Assembly (NCBI GenBank): GCA_029204045.2
Contig: CM055063.1
Location: 27,163,721-27,227,720, forward strand
DNA from: Tillandsia leiboldiana
Taxonomy: Eukaryota; Streptophyta; Magnoliopsida; Poales; Bromeliaceae
Length of the DNA: 64,000 nucleotides
Direction: 5' to 3'
Made by a program: the position numbers and the translations under genes. Below are positions 44,233 through 56,180 of the stretch, one piece after another. Position 1 is the stretch's first letter. Each line of letters begins with the position of its first letter. The notes beneath the pieces were generated by a model that was given only the letters and a program-made list of their open reading frames with translations, was not told the DNA's origin and did not search any database.

Positions 44233-44243
44233 TGGTATCAGAG
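44233..44243 (+). other. Tek-B primer-binding site
   Basis: TGGTATCAGAG, 7 bases after the LTR end, complementary to initiator tRNA-Met. Confidence 0.88.
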
Positions 44244-44447
44244 AAAAACAACCATAACCATAGTAGACGAGATCCACATCCACAGTGTAGGGTAGCACAA
44301 GCAAATTAGACATGAGATAACCAAGGTATAAGTGCGTAGTACGTGAGAGTACGGGGAATAGGGGAACGTAATGTAGGTATAATCGTAAGGCAGGGTATTA
44401 GGGTTATAACCTTAGGGTTAACGTGGTTTCTTTGTCTATAGCGGACG

Positions 44448-44744
44448 ATGGCCCGGACTAGATCGTCCACCGAGAATGCGGACGCGGATAGAGTGGCCCC
44501 GACCACCGCAGAGAACCAGCTCCTCCATCAACAACTGCGGGAAATGGCCGGGCAATTAGCGACGCTGACGGAGCAGGTTCGTCACCTGGCACAGCGACAA
44601 GCAACCGCGCCAGCCGAGCGCAATCCAACCCCTCCGCCCGGAACCACCGCACCCACTACGGGACCGCAGGGACGGGTGGTACGACGACGGAACAGCCTCC
44701 ATCTCCAAGGGACGCACCTACTCCGACAACCACGGGGCCCGTGA
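44448..44744 (+). pseudogene. gag: Tek-B gag, N-terminal part before a frameshift
   Basis: MARTRSS is the usual start of this Gag and aligns with Tek-A at 37432. The LREMAGQLATLTEQVRHL helix follows. Near 44655-44665 the register shifts; from there the homologous reading is in the frame of the long ORF that begins at 44741, and this frame ends in unrelated residues. Confidence 0.8.
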
Positions 44745-47700
44745 TGGGAGCTACAACAGGGGAGGCAGGAACGACCCCTACCCTCGGGGGGTCCGCCGCT
44801 GTAGGAGGGGTCACGGAGCAACGAACGACGCGAGAAAGGGTCAGGACGAATTTGGCTGGGTTCAAGAAGCATGACCCTCCCACTTTTGAGGGATCAGAAA
44901 CTAACCGGGACAGGAAGCGGACACAGACTTACCCGGGAGGGGGTCCGTCTGGTGGGAGCCGACCCCCAAAATACCCCAGGACACAACAAGGAAGCAAGAG
45001 TGCGCCAATCGGAAAACCGCGACCACCGAACAAGCCATGCGTTATTTGCGGAGCATCGCATCCAGTGACGGAATGCCCTAAGAGACAGGATCACTGTTAC
45101 CGCTGCGGCAAGTCGGGGCATTTCCGATTCAACTGTCCTCTGAACACTGGAGCGGCATCTTCCGCAGCTTCCACCCCAACGGCACAGCCACCGGGACGGG
45201 GTAGAGCATCAACGGGAATACCCCCATGCCCTCCGACGCCAAGAGCAGAAGGAGAATCGCGACCACAGCCAGGAGGGAGGCTCTACTCCATGGGCCAACA
45301 TGGAGCGACACTGCAAGAGGAGGCGGTCGCAGGTATTACCTCCGTTTCTAATTTCCGAGCACGAACCCTGTTTGACACCGGGGCGACTCGCTCTTTTATT
45401 TCCCGCACTTTTGCACAAACACATCTACTAGAAAGTAGTCCCCTTGATGTCCTACTGACCGTCCAGACCCCCGGGGGGCCAATCGCGGCAACTGGCCTAG
45501 TACCCTCTTGTTCAATAAGACTTGGAAGGTTGTCGTGCCCCTGGGACCTGGTGGTCATACCGCTAAAGGAATATGACGTAGTTTTGGGCATGGACTGGCT
45601 TACCGAGTATCAGGCGGTCATCGACTGCGAGAAGCGCCAGGTGCAACTACAGAAGCCGGGATTCCCAGAAAACGTGTACATGTTATGTAAAAGCACTTCC
45701 TTCTTGGCTATCATCTTCGCATCGCGAGCTAGGAAGTTGGTGGAGGGCGGGTGCGTGGCCTATCTAGCCTCAGTAGATTTAGCCACCCGACCCGTTCCCT
45801 CGCCTTCCGAAATTCCCGTGGTAAGGGAATTTCCGGACGTATTTCCGGCAGAGCTCCCTGGGGCGCCGCCGGAACGAGAAGTCGACTTTCCCATTGAACT
45901 ACTTCCCGGCACCAAACCCATCACCAAGGCACCGTACAGGATGGCCTTCGCAGAGTTGAAGGAACTCAAGGCACAGTTGGAGGACCTTTTGGATAAAGGC
46001 TTCATCAGACCTAGCGCGTCACCCTGGGGCGCGCCCGTCCTGTTTGTGAGAAAGAAGGACGGAAGTCTCCGGTTGTGCATCGACTACCGGGAGATAAATA
46101 AGGTCACCGTTAAGAACAAGTACCCCCTGCCAAGGATCGACGACCTCTTCGACCAACTACAGGGGGCGACGGTGTTCTCAAAGATTGACCTGCAGTCGGG
46201 CTATCATCAGGTCCAGGTCAAGGGGGAGGACATCCCCAAAACGGCTTTTCGGACTCGCTACGGTCATTACGAATTTACAGTAATGCCGTTCGGGCTCACG
46301 AATGCCCCGGCAGTGTTCATGGACATGATGAACAGGGTATTCAAACCTTTCCTGGATTTATTCGTGGTGGTCTTCATCGACGGTATCCTCATCTACTCCC
46401 GTACAGACGAGGAACATGAAGAACATCTGCGCACAGTCCTCCAGACCCTACGGGAACAGAAACTCTACGCCAAACTCAAAAAGTGTGAGTTTTGGCTCCG
46501 AGAGGTTGGCTTCTTGGGGCACGTAATCTCAGCGGCTGGAGTCGCAGTCGATCCGAAGAAGATAGATTCGGTGACGGACTGGTCCCAACCGACGACGGTA
46601 ACAGAGGTTCGAAGCTTTCTAGGATTAGCCGGGTACTACCGGCGCTTCGTGGAGGGTTTCTCCAGGATAGCCACCCCCTTAAACCGTTTGACTAAAAAGG
46701 AGGAAAAGTTCATCTGGACGGACAAATGTCAGAGGAGCTTCGAGGAGCTCAAGGATAGATTGACGCGAGCACCGATTCTCGCCCTACCAGAACCAGGGGA
46801 GGATTATGAAGTGTATTGCGATGCGTCGCGAAATGGACTGGGTGGAGTGCTCATGCAACGGGGAAAGGTTATAGCCTATGCGTCAAGGCAGCTCAAAGAA
46901 TACGAGCGAAACTACCCCGTGCACGATTTGGAACTCGCAGCAGTTGTGTTCGTCCTCAAGCTTTGGAGACACTACCTGTATGGGGCACACTGCAATGTGT
47001 ACTCAGATCATAAAAGTCTTAAGTACCTTTTCACCCAAAGGGAGTTAAATTTGCGACAAAGACGGTGGCTCGAGCTATTGAAGGATTACGATTTAACGAT
47101 CCACTACCACCCGGGAAAGGCAAACGTGGTGGCCGACGCCCTGAGCCGTAAGGGACAGGCCGAGAAGGCAGGGGTAAGTACCATCACCCAGCAAGATGGT
47201 CTGATTGCGGAATTTTCACGATTAAGACTAGAAGTAGTACCAGCGGGTACAGTCGAACGACTTCTGACACTGGTGGTCAGACCTACCCTGCTTGACAGAA
47301 TTCTCGAAGGGCAGTCGACTGATGACCAACTCCAGCTGGTGCGAGGTAGAGTAACTGCCGACCCAGGAGGTGATTTCACAGTAAACTCCGACGGCACCAT
47401 ACGATTTCGGGGACGAATCTGCGTGCCGGATCTACCAGAACTCAAAGAGGAAATCCTGCGGGAGGCGCATACAGCTCCATATACAGCGCATCCCGGGGGA
47501 ACGAAGATGTACAAGGACGTCAAACAGACCTTCTGGTGGCCCAAAATGAAGGGAGACGTGACTCGATTTGTGGCACACTGCCTGGTGTGCCAACGAGTGA
47601 AGGCCGAACACCAGCGTCCAGCAGGAAAATTGCAACCCTTACCGGTGCCCGTGTGGAAGTGGGACATGATTACCATGGATTTTGTGACCGAGTTCTCGAG

Positions 47701-48727
47701 ATCGTCACAGGGACACGATGCAATATGGGTAATCGTGGACCGTCTGACGAAATCGGCCCACTTTCTGCCCATACACACGACGTGGGCGCGGGAACGACTG
47801 GCGCAAACCTACATCAACGAGATAGTAAGGCTGCATGGGGTGCCGACGTCCATCACGTCGGACAGGGACACGCGATTTGTGTCAAACTTTTGGCAGAGCC
47901 TGCAGCGAGCAATGGGAACCAAGTTGCACTTCAGTACGGCTTTTCACCCGCAGACCGATGGACAATCAGAGCGGGTGATACAAATTGTGGAGGACATGCT
48001 TCGGGCATGCGTTTTAGACCTGGGCGAAGGATGGGCACGGTGCTTGCCCCTAGTGGAATTTGCCTACAATAATAGCTACCAGGCCAGCATTCAGATGGCA
48101 CCATACGAGGCCCTGTACGGGCGCCGCTGTCGGTCTCCAATATGCTGGGACGACCTGGGTGAGCGTAAGTTTCTGGGCCCAGATTTGGTGGAGGAGACCG
48201 AAGCAAAAGTGCGATTGATTAGACAGAGGCTACTAACCGCCCAGAGCAGACAGAAAAGCTACGCGGACAACAGACGTCAGGACTTAGAGTTCATGGTGGG
48301 TGAGCACGCGTTACTCCGAGTTTCGCCCTCCAAAGGGAACCGACGCTTCGGCATAAAGGGAAAGTTAAGCCCGAGGTACGTAGGACCGTTCGAGATCCTA
48401 GAACGCGTAGGACCGGTGGCGTACCGATTAGCCCTGCCGCCGAATCTCGAACGAGTCCATAACGTATTCCATGTCTCAATGCTCCGGAAATACTTAGCTG
48501 ACCCCTCTCATGCCTTGGATGCCTCCACCATCGAGTTGCGAGAGGATTTAAGCGTCGAGGAGACGCCGGTGCGGATTTTGGCAAGAGAGGACAAGAAGTT
48601 GCGCAATCGAACTATCCCCTATGTGAAGGTCCAGTGGAGCAACCACGAAGAGCGCGAGGCAACGTGGGAACTGGAATCGAAGATGAGGGAATGTTTTCCC
48701 GAATTAATTAATGGGGTTTGTATATAA
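44741..48727 (+). CDS. pol: Tek-B Gag-Pol with capsid core deleted (1328 codons)
   Basis: After a short Gag piece (NLAGFKKHDPPTFEG) the frame jumps to NRDRKRTQ and on to the CCHC knuckle (residues 119-132, CYRCGKSGHFRFNC). Tek-A has about 165 more residues there, the whole capsid core. Then come the aspartic protease (DTGA, D212), an RT with the active-site box reading FIDG (Asp547, Gly548) instead of FIDD, RNase H (D694), and an integrase with HHCC finger and catalytic D980, D1041 and E1077 (a D-x35-E spacing). The tail (VKVQWSNHEEREATWELES) is the chromodomain-like end of Tekay/Del chromoviruses, thought to guide insertion to chromatin. Otherwise uninterrupted. Met1 of the ORF is only the first ATG in frame; the protein would start at 44448 if the upstream frameshift were absent. 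Confidence 0.92.
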   Translation: MMGATTGEAGTTPTLGGSAAVGGVTEQRTTRERVRTNLAGFKKHDPPTFEGSETNRDRKRTQTYPGGGPSGGSRPPKYPRTQQGSKSAPIGKPRPPNKPCVICGASHPVTECPKRQDHCYRCGKSGHFRFNCPLNTGAASSAASTPTAQPPGRGRASTGIPPCPPTPRAEGESRPQPGGRLYSMGQHGATLQEEAVAGITSVSNFRARTLFDTGATRSFISRTFAQTHLLESSPLDVLLTVQTPGGPIAATGLVPSCSIRLGRLSCPWDLVVIPLKEYDVVLGMDWLTEYQAVIDCEKRQVQLQKPGFPENVYMLCKSTSFLAIIFASRARKLVEGGCVAYLASVDLATRPVPSPSEIPVVREFPDVFPAELPGAPPEREVDFPIELLPGTKPITKAPYRMAFAELKELKAQLEDLLDKGFIRPSASPWGAPVLFVRKKDGSLRLCIDYREINKVTVKNKYPLPRIDDLFDQLQGATVFSKIDLQSGYHQVQVKGEDIPKTAFRTRYGHYEFTVMPFGLTNAPAVFMDMMNRVFKPFLDLFVVVFIDGILIYSRTDEEHEEHLRTVLQTLREQKLYAKLKKCEFWLREVGFLGHVISAAGVAVDPKKIDSVTDWSQPTTVTEVRSFLGLAGYYRRFVEGFSRIATPLNRLTKKEEKFIWTDKCQRSFEELKDRLTRAPILALPEPGEDYEVYCDASRNGLGGVLMQRGKVIAYASRQLKEYERNYPVHDLELAAVVFVLKLWRHYLYGAHCNVYSDHKSLKYLFTQRELNLRQRRWLELLKDYDLTIHYHPGKANVVADALSRKGQAEKAGVSTITQQDGLIAEFSRLRLEVVPAGTVERLLTLVVRPTLLDRILEGQSTDDQLQLVRGRVTADPGGDFTVNSDGTIRFRGRICVPDLPELKEEILREAHTAPYTAHPGGTKMYKDVKQTFWWPKMKGDVTRFVAHCLVCQRVKAEHQRPAGKLQPLPVPVWKWDMITMDFVTEFSRSSQGHDAIWVIVDRLTKSAHFLPIHTTWARERLAQTYINEIVRLHGVPTSITSDRDTRFVSNFWQSLQRAMGTKLHFSTAFHPQTDGQSERVIQIVEDMLRACVLDLGEGWARCLPLVEFAYNNSYQASIQMAPYEALYGRRCRSPICWDDLGERKFLGPDLVEETEAKVRLIRQRLLTAQSRQKSYADNRRQDLEFMVGEHALLRVSPSKGNRRFGIKGKLSPRYVGPFEILERVGPVAYRLALPPNLERVHNVFHVSMLRKYLADPSHALDASTIELREDLSVEETPVRILAREDKKLRNRTIPYVKVQWSNHEEREATWELESKMRECFPELINGVCI

Positions 48728-48762
48728 GTTTCGGGACGAAACTTTTTATAAAGTGTGAGTGG

Positions 48763-51466
48763 TGTAGTGATCCGGTCTTTCGGGGTACTTTTGACTTACG
48801 TGTAGTCGTTTAGGCCTTTAAGTGAAATAGAATTATTCAATTCTTGAAGTTGGCCATTGTGGGACGCTAGTATTTTTCCGCGATTGTGCGCGGAAAAAGA
48901 AAGCCGACGGCGCGATCGGATCTGAAATCCGATATCGGGAACCCCCTGAACGGGATTCAAAGTGATACGGTAATTAGTCGTGCATCGGAATCCGTGCTAA
49001 ATATCTTGCACCCGTTAGAGATAAGGTGGTTTATCTCGTGGGGGATAATTAATTAGTTAATTAATTATCCCAGACGGAAAATTAATTATTCTCTTACGTA
49101 CGAATTAAAGAGGAATTAATTAAAGGTAAAGTACGACTATATAAGGGATCCCGATTATCGGAAAGGAAAAGAAAAAGGAAATAAAAACCCTAATCGGAGA
49201 GAAGGAAAAAAAAAAGAAAAAAAAAGAAAAGACGAAACCCTAGCCGGAAGAAAGGGAAAGGAGAAAGAGAAGGAGCCCGATCTTCCCGGACGCCGAACCG
49301 AAGACAAGAACACGACCGGACAACCTTCCCGTCGATCTTCAGTTAGTAAAATAATTTATTTAAATTATTTGGGATTTTTGTTCGTTGTCTTTTTCGTGAG
49401 TTCTTGGTTTCTTGTTTTCTCCGTCGTATCCGTCACCGTCGCCGACTTCGTCTCCTTGAAAAGGCGCGGAACGGAAGGCGGAGGCGCGCGATGCCGCTAG
49501 GGCATCGCGCGGAGGAGGGTCACGGACGGCACCGCACGGGCGCCGCGCGGCCACCGCGCGGACCCGCAACCGTGCGGGTACCGCGCGGACGCCGCGCGGC
49601 TGCCGCACGGGAGGCACCCGCGCGGGCCCGCAATCTTGCGGGCACCGCGCGGGCGCCGTACGGCTGCCGCGCGGGCGGCCCCCGCGCGGGCCCGCATCCA
49701 TGCGGGCACCGCGCGGGCGCCGCGCGGCCGCCGCGCGGGCCCGCATCCATGCGGGCACCGCGCGGGCGCCGCGCGGCCGCCGCGCGGGAGGCACCCGCGC
49801 GGGCCCGCACCCGTGCGGGCACCGCGCGGGCGCCGCGCGGCTGCCGCGCGGGCCCGCATCCATGCGGGCACCGCGCAGGCGCCGCACGGCTGCCGCGCGG
49901 GAGGCACCCGCGCGGGCCCGCACCCGTGCGGGCACCGCGCGGGCGCCGCGCGACTGCCGCGCGGGCGGCACCCGCACGAACCCGCAACCGCGCGGGCGCC
50001 GTGCCGGGCCGCACCCGCGCGGGCACCGTGCGGCCGTCGCACGGGCAACCCGCGTGGGGCACCGCGCCGCGGGGGCATCGTCCGCGGAGATACGCCGCGC
50101 GGTTCTGAACCGCGCGGGGCTCCGGCAGACGGCGACGGCGGCTCGGGAATTCCGTTTCGTCAACCGGACAATGTTGGACTTTTCCGTCAAAAACAAATGA
50201 GTAAATCGGGTCTTATGTTTTCGGATGTAAGTACACGCTTTTAACTATAGTTATCCTTGCGGACTTCCTTTAGGTCCAGACGCGCAGCGGGGGGGCGCGA
50301 AAGATTCGAGTGTTCCGATCTCTCTCCAAATAGGTGGGTACGGTTGCTGTAAATACAACCAGTGCAGTAAGTGCATCCATCGTCATTAAAGTGCTCTCAA
50401 TTTATCTAACAAAGTAGATGGACAGTTTAACCTTTCGCATAATTGTGTTATTATCTAACAATTGAAGCGGTTGCGGTCGCAATGTTCATGACACGCCGAT
50501 CTCGGCAAAAACCGTTTTGGGATGCTGCACGTACACAGGCGGATTGGCCTCCGCATGGGTGTACTTTTCCGGAAGAGTGGTCTTGTATGACCCGTGTTCC
50601 TCACAAAGGGGTGGGAGCCGTGAGGACCCCTTCGCGCCCGCTGGGAATAGCACACCAGCACCGTGGAAGGGGTTAAATGCATCAAAGGAGTGCTTGCGCA
50701 CGAGGGGAGACTTTGGTCTCTCCGATAAACATTCTGGGGTTGGTGCCCAATTAAATTGATAAATCTGGGGTCGGGGCCCAGCTTAATATGTGCAGGGTTT
50801 TTAGCGAAATGGTTACGGTGTTTCCGGTTTGCTCCTTATTCCTTATTGTTGTTAGACATCTACTTTGTTTGTCACTGACTTTACCCACTCCGTGACAGGC
50901 ACTACGAGGGGCGTTACCCGGGAGATTGTTGAGACTGCGTCGCGAGGACCGTAGTCAGAACGCTTGGTTATTATCATTATCTCATCTCTTTTACGCATGT
51001 TAGTTAATTTGCTTGTGAGTAGAGATATTCGTGGACATGTATTACTTGGCACTGTGGATGAGTTGTACTTTTATAGTTTGGTTCTTCTGATGATGTTTCT
51101 TATGCGGCATGTTTTCATGATAAACCAAATGATTTCGAAAAGGGTTTTCTCAAAACGAAGTGCCGTGTGGGCACGGGTTTTGCAATTGCTGGCTTTATCC
51201 TTTCTAAACATTGATGCCGCTTTAATATTCCGCTTGATGTAGAATGTCTATTGTATGGTTGATGGTTGATGATTGTTGTATGTTGTTGTAAATGAGACGC
51301 CGTGCATATACAAAGGAGACTCTGTCCGCGGACAGGGAGAATTTTGTGTATGTGGCGGTCTGGCACGCACCGGGGATGAGGTTTAATGTACCATGTTCAG
51401 AGAAAAAAAAAAGGATACACACGAATTTCCGCTTTGATAGAGTCAAAAACCCCCGGGGGCGTGACA
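48763..51466 (+). mobile_element. Tek-B 3' LTR
   Basis: TGTAGTGATCC to GGGCGTGACA. By eye only about ten substitutions or small indels separate it from the 5' LTR outside the GC array, for example CCCTAAACG/CCCTGAACG and ACTCAAAAAC/AGTCAAAAAC. The sequence GTTTCGGGACGAAAC before it is the family's end motif. Confidence 0.93.
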
Positions 51467-52819
51467 GAAGAAAAAAAGGAAAAAATGAGAAAGCGGAGGA
51501 ACCCGATCGCCCCGATTGACGTGCCGGAGACCGAAGAACGAGACGCCATCATCTACGGGGAGCGGATCCGGATCCCCAATGCCGCGAGGGACAAGATCGA
51601 TTCTTTAATCCTGATAGATCGAGGTTAGCGATCGTTATTTCTTTAGGTCGGATTAATCAAGGGTTTTTCGTGTTCTTTTGAGGTTGATTTATTCGGTAGA
51701 TTGATCGGGGATTTTTTTGGGTTTTGATCAATGTTTTGTTCGTGTTCTTGACCGGGTTTGATCGATGTTTTTTAATCGGTCTTTTGATCGAGTTTCCGAT
51801 CGATGTTTCGATCAATGGTTTGATCGTTAGATTTATCGCGGAGTTGTTTGGGGTTATTTGGGTGTTCCGTCGGAGCATGGGGGAGTAAACGGGAGGCCGT
51901 CGCCGCCGTCATCATATTCGCGGGATCGTCGCCGGAGTCGCACAGGAGCGAAAACGGAGAAGAAACCGCGAAACTGGATATTACTGTGCATCCCGTACAA
52001 ACTCCCTCGCCGCGGTCCACGGCTCGGGGCGTGCACCCGGCGCACGCCCCCACAGCGCGGAGGCACGGACCCGGCGCACGCCCCCGTGCGCCAGCGTGAC
52101 TTGATGCTGCGCGGTGCACGCTTTAAGTGTGCACCCGGCGCACATCTCCGCACCCGGAAGGCATGGACCCGGCGCGCGCCAGCACCGTGCGCGGCCCGGC
52201 CCATCCCGCCTAGGTGCACGCCTCCTGGGTGAGCCCGGTATGCGCGCGCAGCCGCCCGATGCGCAGACCCGGTCCACGTCTGCTCCGTGCACCACCCGTC
52301 AGCCGGAAGTTCGGTAGCTCCGTTTTGGGTCCGTTTTTCACCGTTTTGAGCGCCGTTTTCGCCGTTGGGATCACCGTTTCCGCCGTTTTCTTGGCATGGC
52401 TACTTGGGATCATTTAGGCCACAGTTTTGCCATGTCATGTGCTAGTTTCGCCGACGCTCCGCGTCTTGACAAAATCGTCGGGGTCGCGCCGTCGGGTCTT
52501 TTTCTCATCGTTTTCACCGTCGGGGTCTTCTCGGCTTGACTGTTGACGTCCCGAGTTGGCTACCGGCTGAGAATTGGGTTTTGTTGGATTTCCGTTAGTG
52601 GTTTTGGGTTCCGATGGAGTTCGCAATGATAGAGTCGCGATCCGGTCGTTGTTAACCATCGGTTTTACCGTCAGAGATCGGGCTTGTTTTGAGTTTTCGG
52701 TTTTACTTGACAGTTTTGACTATACGGTTTTTGATTTGACGTCGCGGTCCTCTTGGCACAGTGATTTCGGTTTTTCGTGGGTTTATTGTTACAGTGGTCG
52801 GGACCACTGATTTTACCTG
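51467..52819 (+). mobile_element. Tek-A 3' LTR, segment 2 of 4
   Basis: Continues the LTR after the Tek-B insertion (AGGAACCCGATCGCCCCG against AGGAGCCCGATCTTCCCG in Tek-B). A GC-rich stretch at 52010-52300 (GTGCACCCGGCGCACG modules) corresponds in place to the Tek-B array but has a different repeat sequence. The segment ends with ACCTG, the target duplication of the next insertion. Confidence 0.78.
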
Positions 52820-55800
52820 TGTCACGCCACGGAACCAGGGCTCGCCAACAGATCCGTCGTGCACACGGAATTTCCCATGTACACGAAGCGTCGGCAACCT
52901 GCTCAGATATAAATGTACAATAAAAGAGCATAATACAGAGCTGAACTAAAAGAACTACATAATATCTCAGACTGGAAAAGAAATAAAAACTGTAAAAATA
53001 CAATAAACTCCCAGCTCACCAAAATAATACATCCAGCTGGCCAAAGCCAGACCTCAAAATAAAGGTGAACTACTACCGTCTGAGTAAAACGGGTACAATA
53101 TCTGTCTATTAGCAGCTCACAGCCTCACAGGAGATCTATCTACTCAGCGATCCCCTTACCTCGATCAGCTACCGATGGCCCAGCAGCTCCCGCAGAAGAC
53201 TCTGCAAAACAAGGGAAAGAAAGAGAGAAAAACAACAATGGGGGTGAGAACCACTAGTAAACCAGTAGCCTCCCCCTGTGGGTAAAGCCTCAAACTCCGA
53301 CGTACCCACTAAGTCTACCAGAGGCAAAGAATGAGGAAAGTAGTAAGCTATAAGACTACAAGAAAAACAAGGAACTACCACTAGTATGCCTCTAAATGCA
53401 GTGCCAAAATGAATGACTGTAAGTATGCATCAGTAACCGCATTAGTCCAAATAAACCCAATCTAGCCACCAGTAAAAACTGGTACCGCCTGCTACCGCTA
53501 TCATCATCGTGCAAGCTGATCCGCGCCAAAGTGATAGCAAAGAGTCAATGTCGTCCGGTACCCATTTGGTACCCCGCACGCTTCGAAGTGGCACTCGTGG
53601 GGAGCTACCCACACGAGGAAAGTAACAATGTCATAAGTATCATAAAAGCAGGACTGGATCATGACTATGATCAAAGTGGAACAAATCCCTCCACTAATGA
53701 AATCCCGATCCCCCAATCTGATGCAAAGATAAACATCTGGTCGACCGCCCAATGTCCGCGGTCGCCGCAATACCCCACAAGTCCACAATCTGATAAAATA
53801 ACCAACATCTGGTCAACCGCCTAATATCCGCGGTTACCACAATGCCCCACAATCCATAATCAAGTACGACCTGTCCCAGACTCCAAAGTCCCAACTACAC
53901 TATCCCAAACCCCTGCTCGAACCCGAGCAACATGAATCAAAAGTCTAAATGAAAAGGAGAAATGAAACAATCATGGTTTCTCCTAAGTCAATTCCCAATA
54001 TGATAGTGTAGCAATAAATAGTGGCCTATCTAGATGTCCATACAAGCACGCAAATGTCCTCATGAAAGATAAAGAAAGTGTATCAAATAGTAGCTCCACA
54101 TGTGTGTCAAATAATCAATCCGCATAGATATAACCATCATGCCAAAATCACTAACCAATTACACATGTCTATGATCCCTGATCCATAATAAATCACCAAA
54201 GTAGTACCCGCATATAGATATGTCATCATGTCTCAACCATTAACTCATTTAACCAACTTTCACGCAAATCTATGTGCTAACATGGCATGCTAACATATCA
54301 CCATCATAGTATATCAATCCCACAAAATAGGCCAATGATAAATCAGGATCATTTAGTTAAGCATGATTTCTAATGGGGTGCCAAATAAATTAGGGGTCTC
54401 TCTAATAGTCCTAGTGAGTAAATCGCAGTAAGAGGTAAGCAACAACGACCCACCTGGCACGCAAATCCACACCCAAAAAGCCTCCTCGCTGTCCACGGCC
54501 CTCTAATCCCGCAACTCACTGAAAACAGTGCACAGCTGTACAGAACAACGCACCCGGTATAAATACAAGTCCCAAAAATACAGCATTTGCTATTTTTCCA
54601 AATAGCTCGAAAAAAAGAGGGATTTTCACCTCTGTACAGTGATCTGAAAAATCCAGAAAAATTACGGTTGCGTTCCTTGCGATGAGTAGATCAAAATCGA
54701 CTCATTAAACGCCTTGATCTGATACTCCTAGCCCAAGATATAAATCGGAGAAGTCGATGCTGTCCAGAACACACCACAGCAAAAAGGGGGTCAAAGAAGC
54801 CTCGGGAACCATGCCAAAAGTGCAAAATGGAGCGAAGTGATCAACAGGAAAATCGAAGCCTTACCTCTTAGGAACGCGCTGCCATAAAAATTGCTCAAAA
54901 ATTCCTCCTGGTTAGAGCACAGGAATTTTCCGACGGAACTACGACGGAAATGGGCCGAAAAAGGGGAAACGTCGAAGTGCACCGCGTCGCAGATAACTCA
55001 CTATCGGTAACTCCAAAAATTCTGAAATTTCTAGGGGAGAGAGAGAAGAGAGAGAGGAACAATTTTCCTAGAGGGCCCAAGCTCTATTTCTCTCTCTACA
55101 GCTTGAAAACCGAGGTGAGAAAGGGAGGGGGGAAAGATCCTATATATAATGGGCCAAGGAATATTCTTGGGCTCCACACAGGATCCGGACAGAACAGCAA
55201 ACACCGAAATGGACCAACCAGGAGGCACCACGTGTCCACAAAACAGCAAACATCCATGCAAGGGCCACTCAGAAGCCACCACGTGTCACCCGGGTGCACG
55301 TGCCCGGTCCCCGCGCCGGGTCTTCCGGAAAATGTCGGCCAATGGGGTGCTGCCACGTGTCACAGACAACGCCGCCTTCTAGAAATCGTCCAACCAATCA
55401 GAACACGCCACGTGGCAAATGAAATCTTCGGTGCTCCCGGTGCACGCGCCTGTCCGTGGACCCCGCCGCCTGCGCGCCTGCCCGTGCCTACCCGCGCCGC
55501 GCTCCGCCGCGCTCTGCCGCGCTCCGCCGTGCTCCGCTGCTCGCCGCCGGGCCGCCGGTTGCCGGAACAGTGATTCCGGCCGCCGGAATTACTGTTCCGG
55601 TGAACAGTACCTTTGTGACGAAAAATCAAGTAAATATACCATTTTGATTGTTTTCACGCGCTGAGTCCAAATCCGCTGTCCATTTTTCCAAATTCTCATC
55701 CGAAATTTTGCCGGAAGCCCCCGAAAAAGCCCACTTGATCCGATTTTCGTGCCGGGTCCATTTATGAGATCCAATTTCGATACTACAAGCTCCATTACAT

Positions 55801-55865
55801 TGTGTAAGCTTCCTGTAGTCACTAATAAAGCTGCAAAAACATCTACAAAAGTCTGGATCATCACA
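52820..55865 (-). mobile_element. Tek-C3 solo LTR (3.05 kb) with TSD ACCTG
   Basis: On the minus strand it reads TGTGATGATCC ... GGCGTGACA. Perfect ACCTG duplications flank it (52815-52819, 55866-55870). The minus-strand TATA box lies in TATATATAATGGGCC (about 55141-55154), again joined to a TGGGCC motif. The repeated GGTCGACCGCCCAATGTCCGCGG blocks at about 53740 and 53810 are shared with 60750 and 63510. No PBS or internal region is attached. Confidence 0.9.
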
Positions 55866-56180
55866 ACCTGTTTAGGGTAAAGTGTTAAATTGTGCTTTTG
55901 GTTATTTTATTAGGCAGCGTGAAGTTCTGACTGTTTAGGAGGGTCGCAGGAGCGGTCGTTTATCTTCATTCCAGGTGGGTACTCGTGCAATAAGTGCAGT
56001 AAGTGCAATAAGTGCAGTAAGTGCAATAAGTGCAATATGTCATCGTAAAAGTGTAATAACCTGTCTAATAAAGTAGATGAGATGTTTAACTTGATTTAAC
56101 CTTTCGCATGAATATGAACCGGATCTTCTGTTATTAACTGTGGCGACTAAGTGTCGCGATGATCGTACATGCCAGTTTCG
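55866..56180 (+). mobile_element. Tek-A 3' LTR, segment 3 of 4, with a 10-bp repeat
   Basis: Matches Tek-B LTR 43020-43260. At 55985-56036 the module AAGTGCA(A/G)TA is repeated five times with 10-bp period, where Tek-B has two copies. The segment ends TTTCG, the duplication of the next insertion. Confidence 0.78.

Larger units (their letters stand above)
41512..51466 (+). mobile_element. Tek-B, complete young chromovirus of Tekay/Del type (10 kb)
   Basis: LTRs of 2714 and 2704 bp differ at only a few positions outside the GC-rich array. PBS, gag-pol and a typical end are in place. The flanks GGAGA (41507-41511) and GAAGA (51467-51471) are a target duplication with one difference. It lies inside the Tek-A 3' LTR. 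The gag has a large deletion and one frameshift, and the RT active site is changed, so the element is not autonomous as it stands. Confidence 0.93.
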
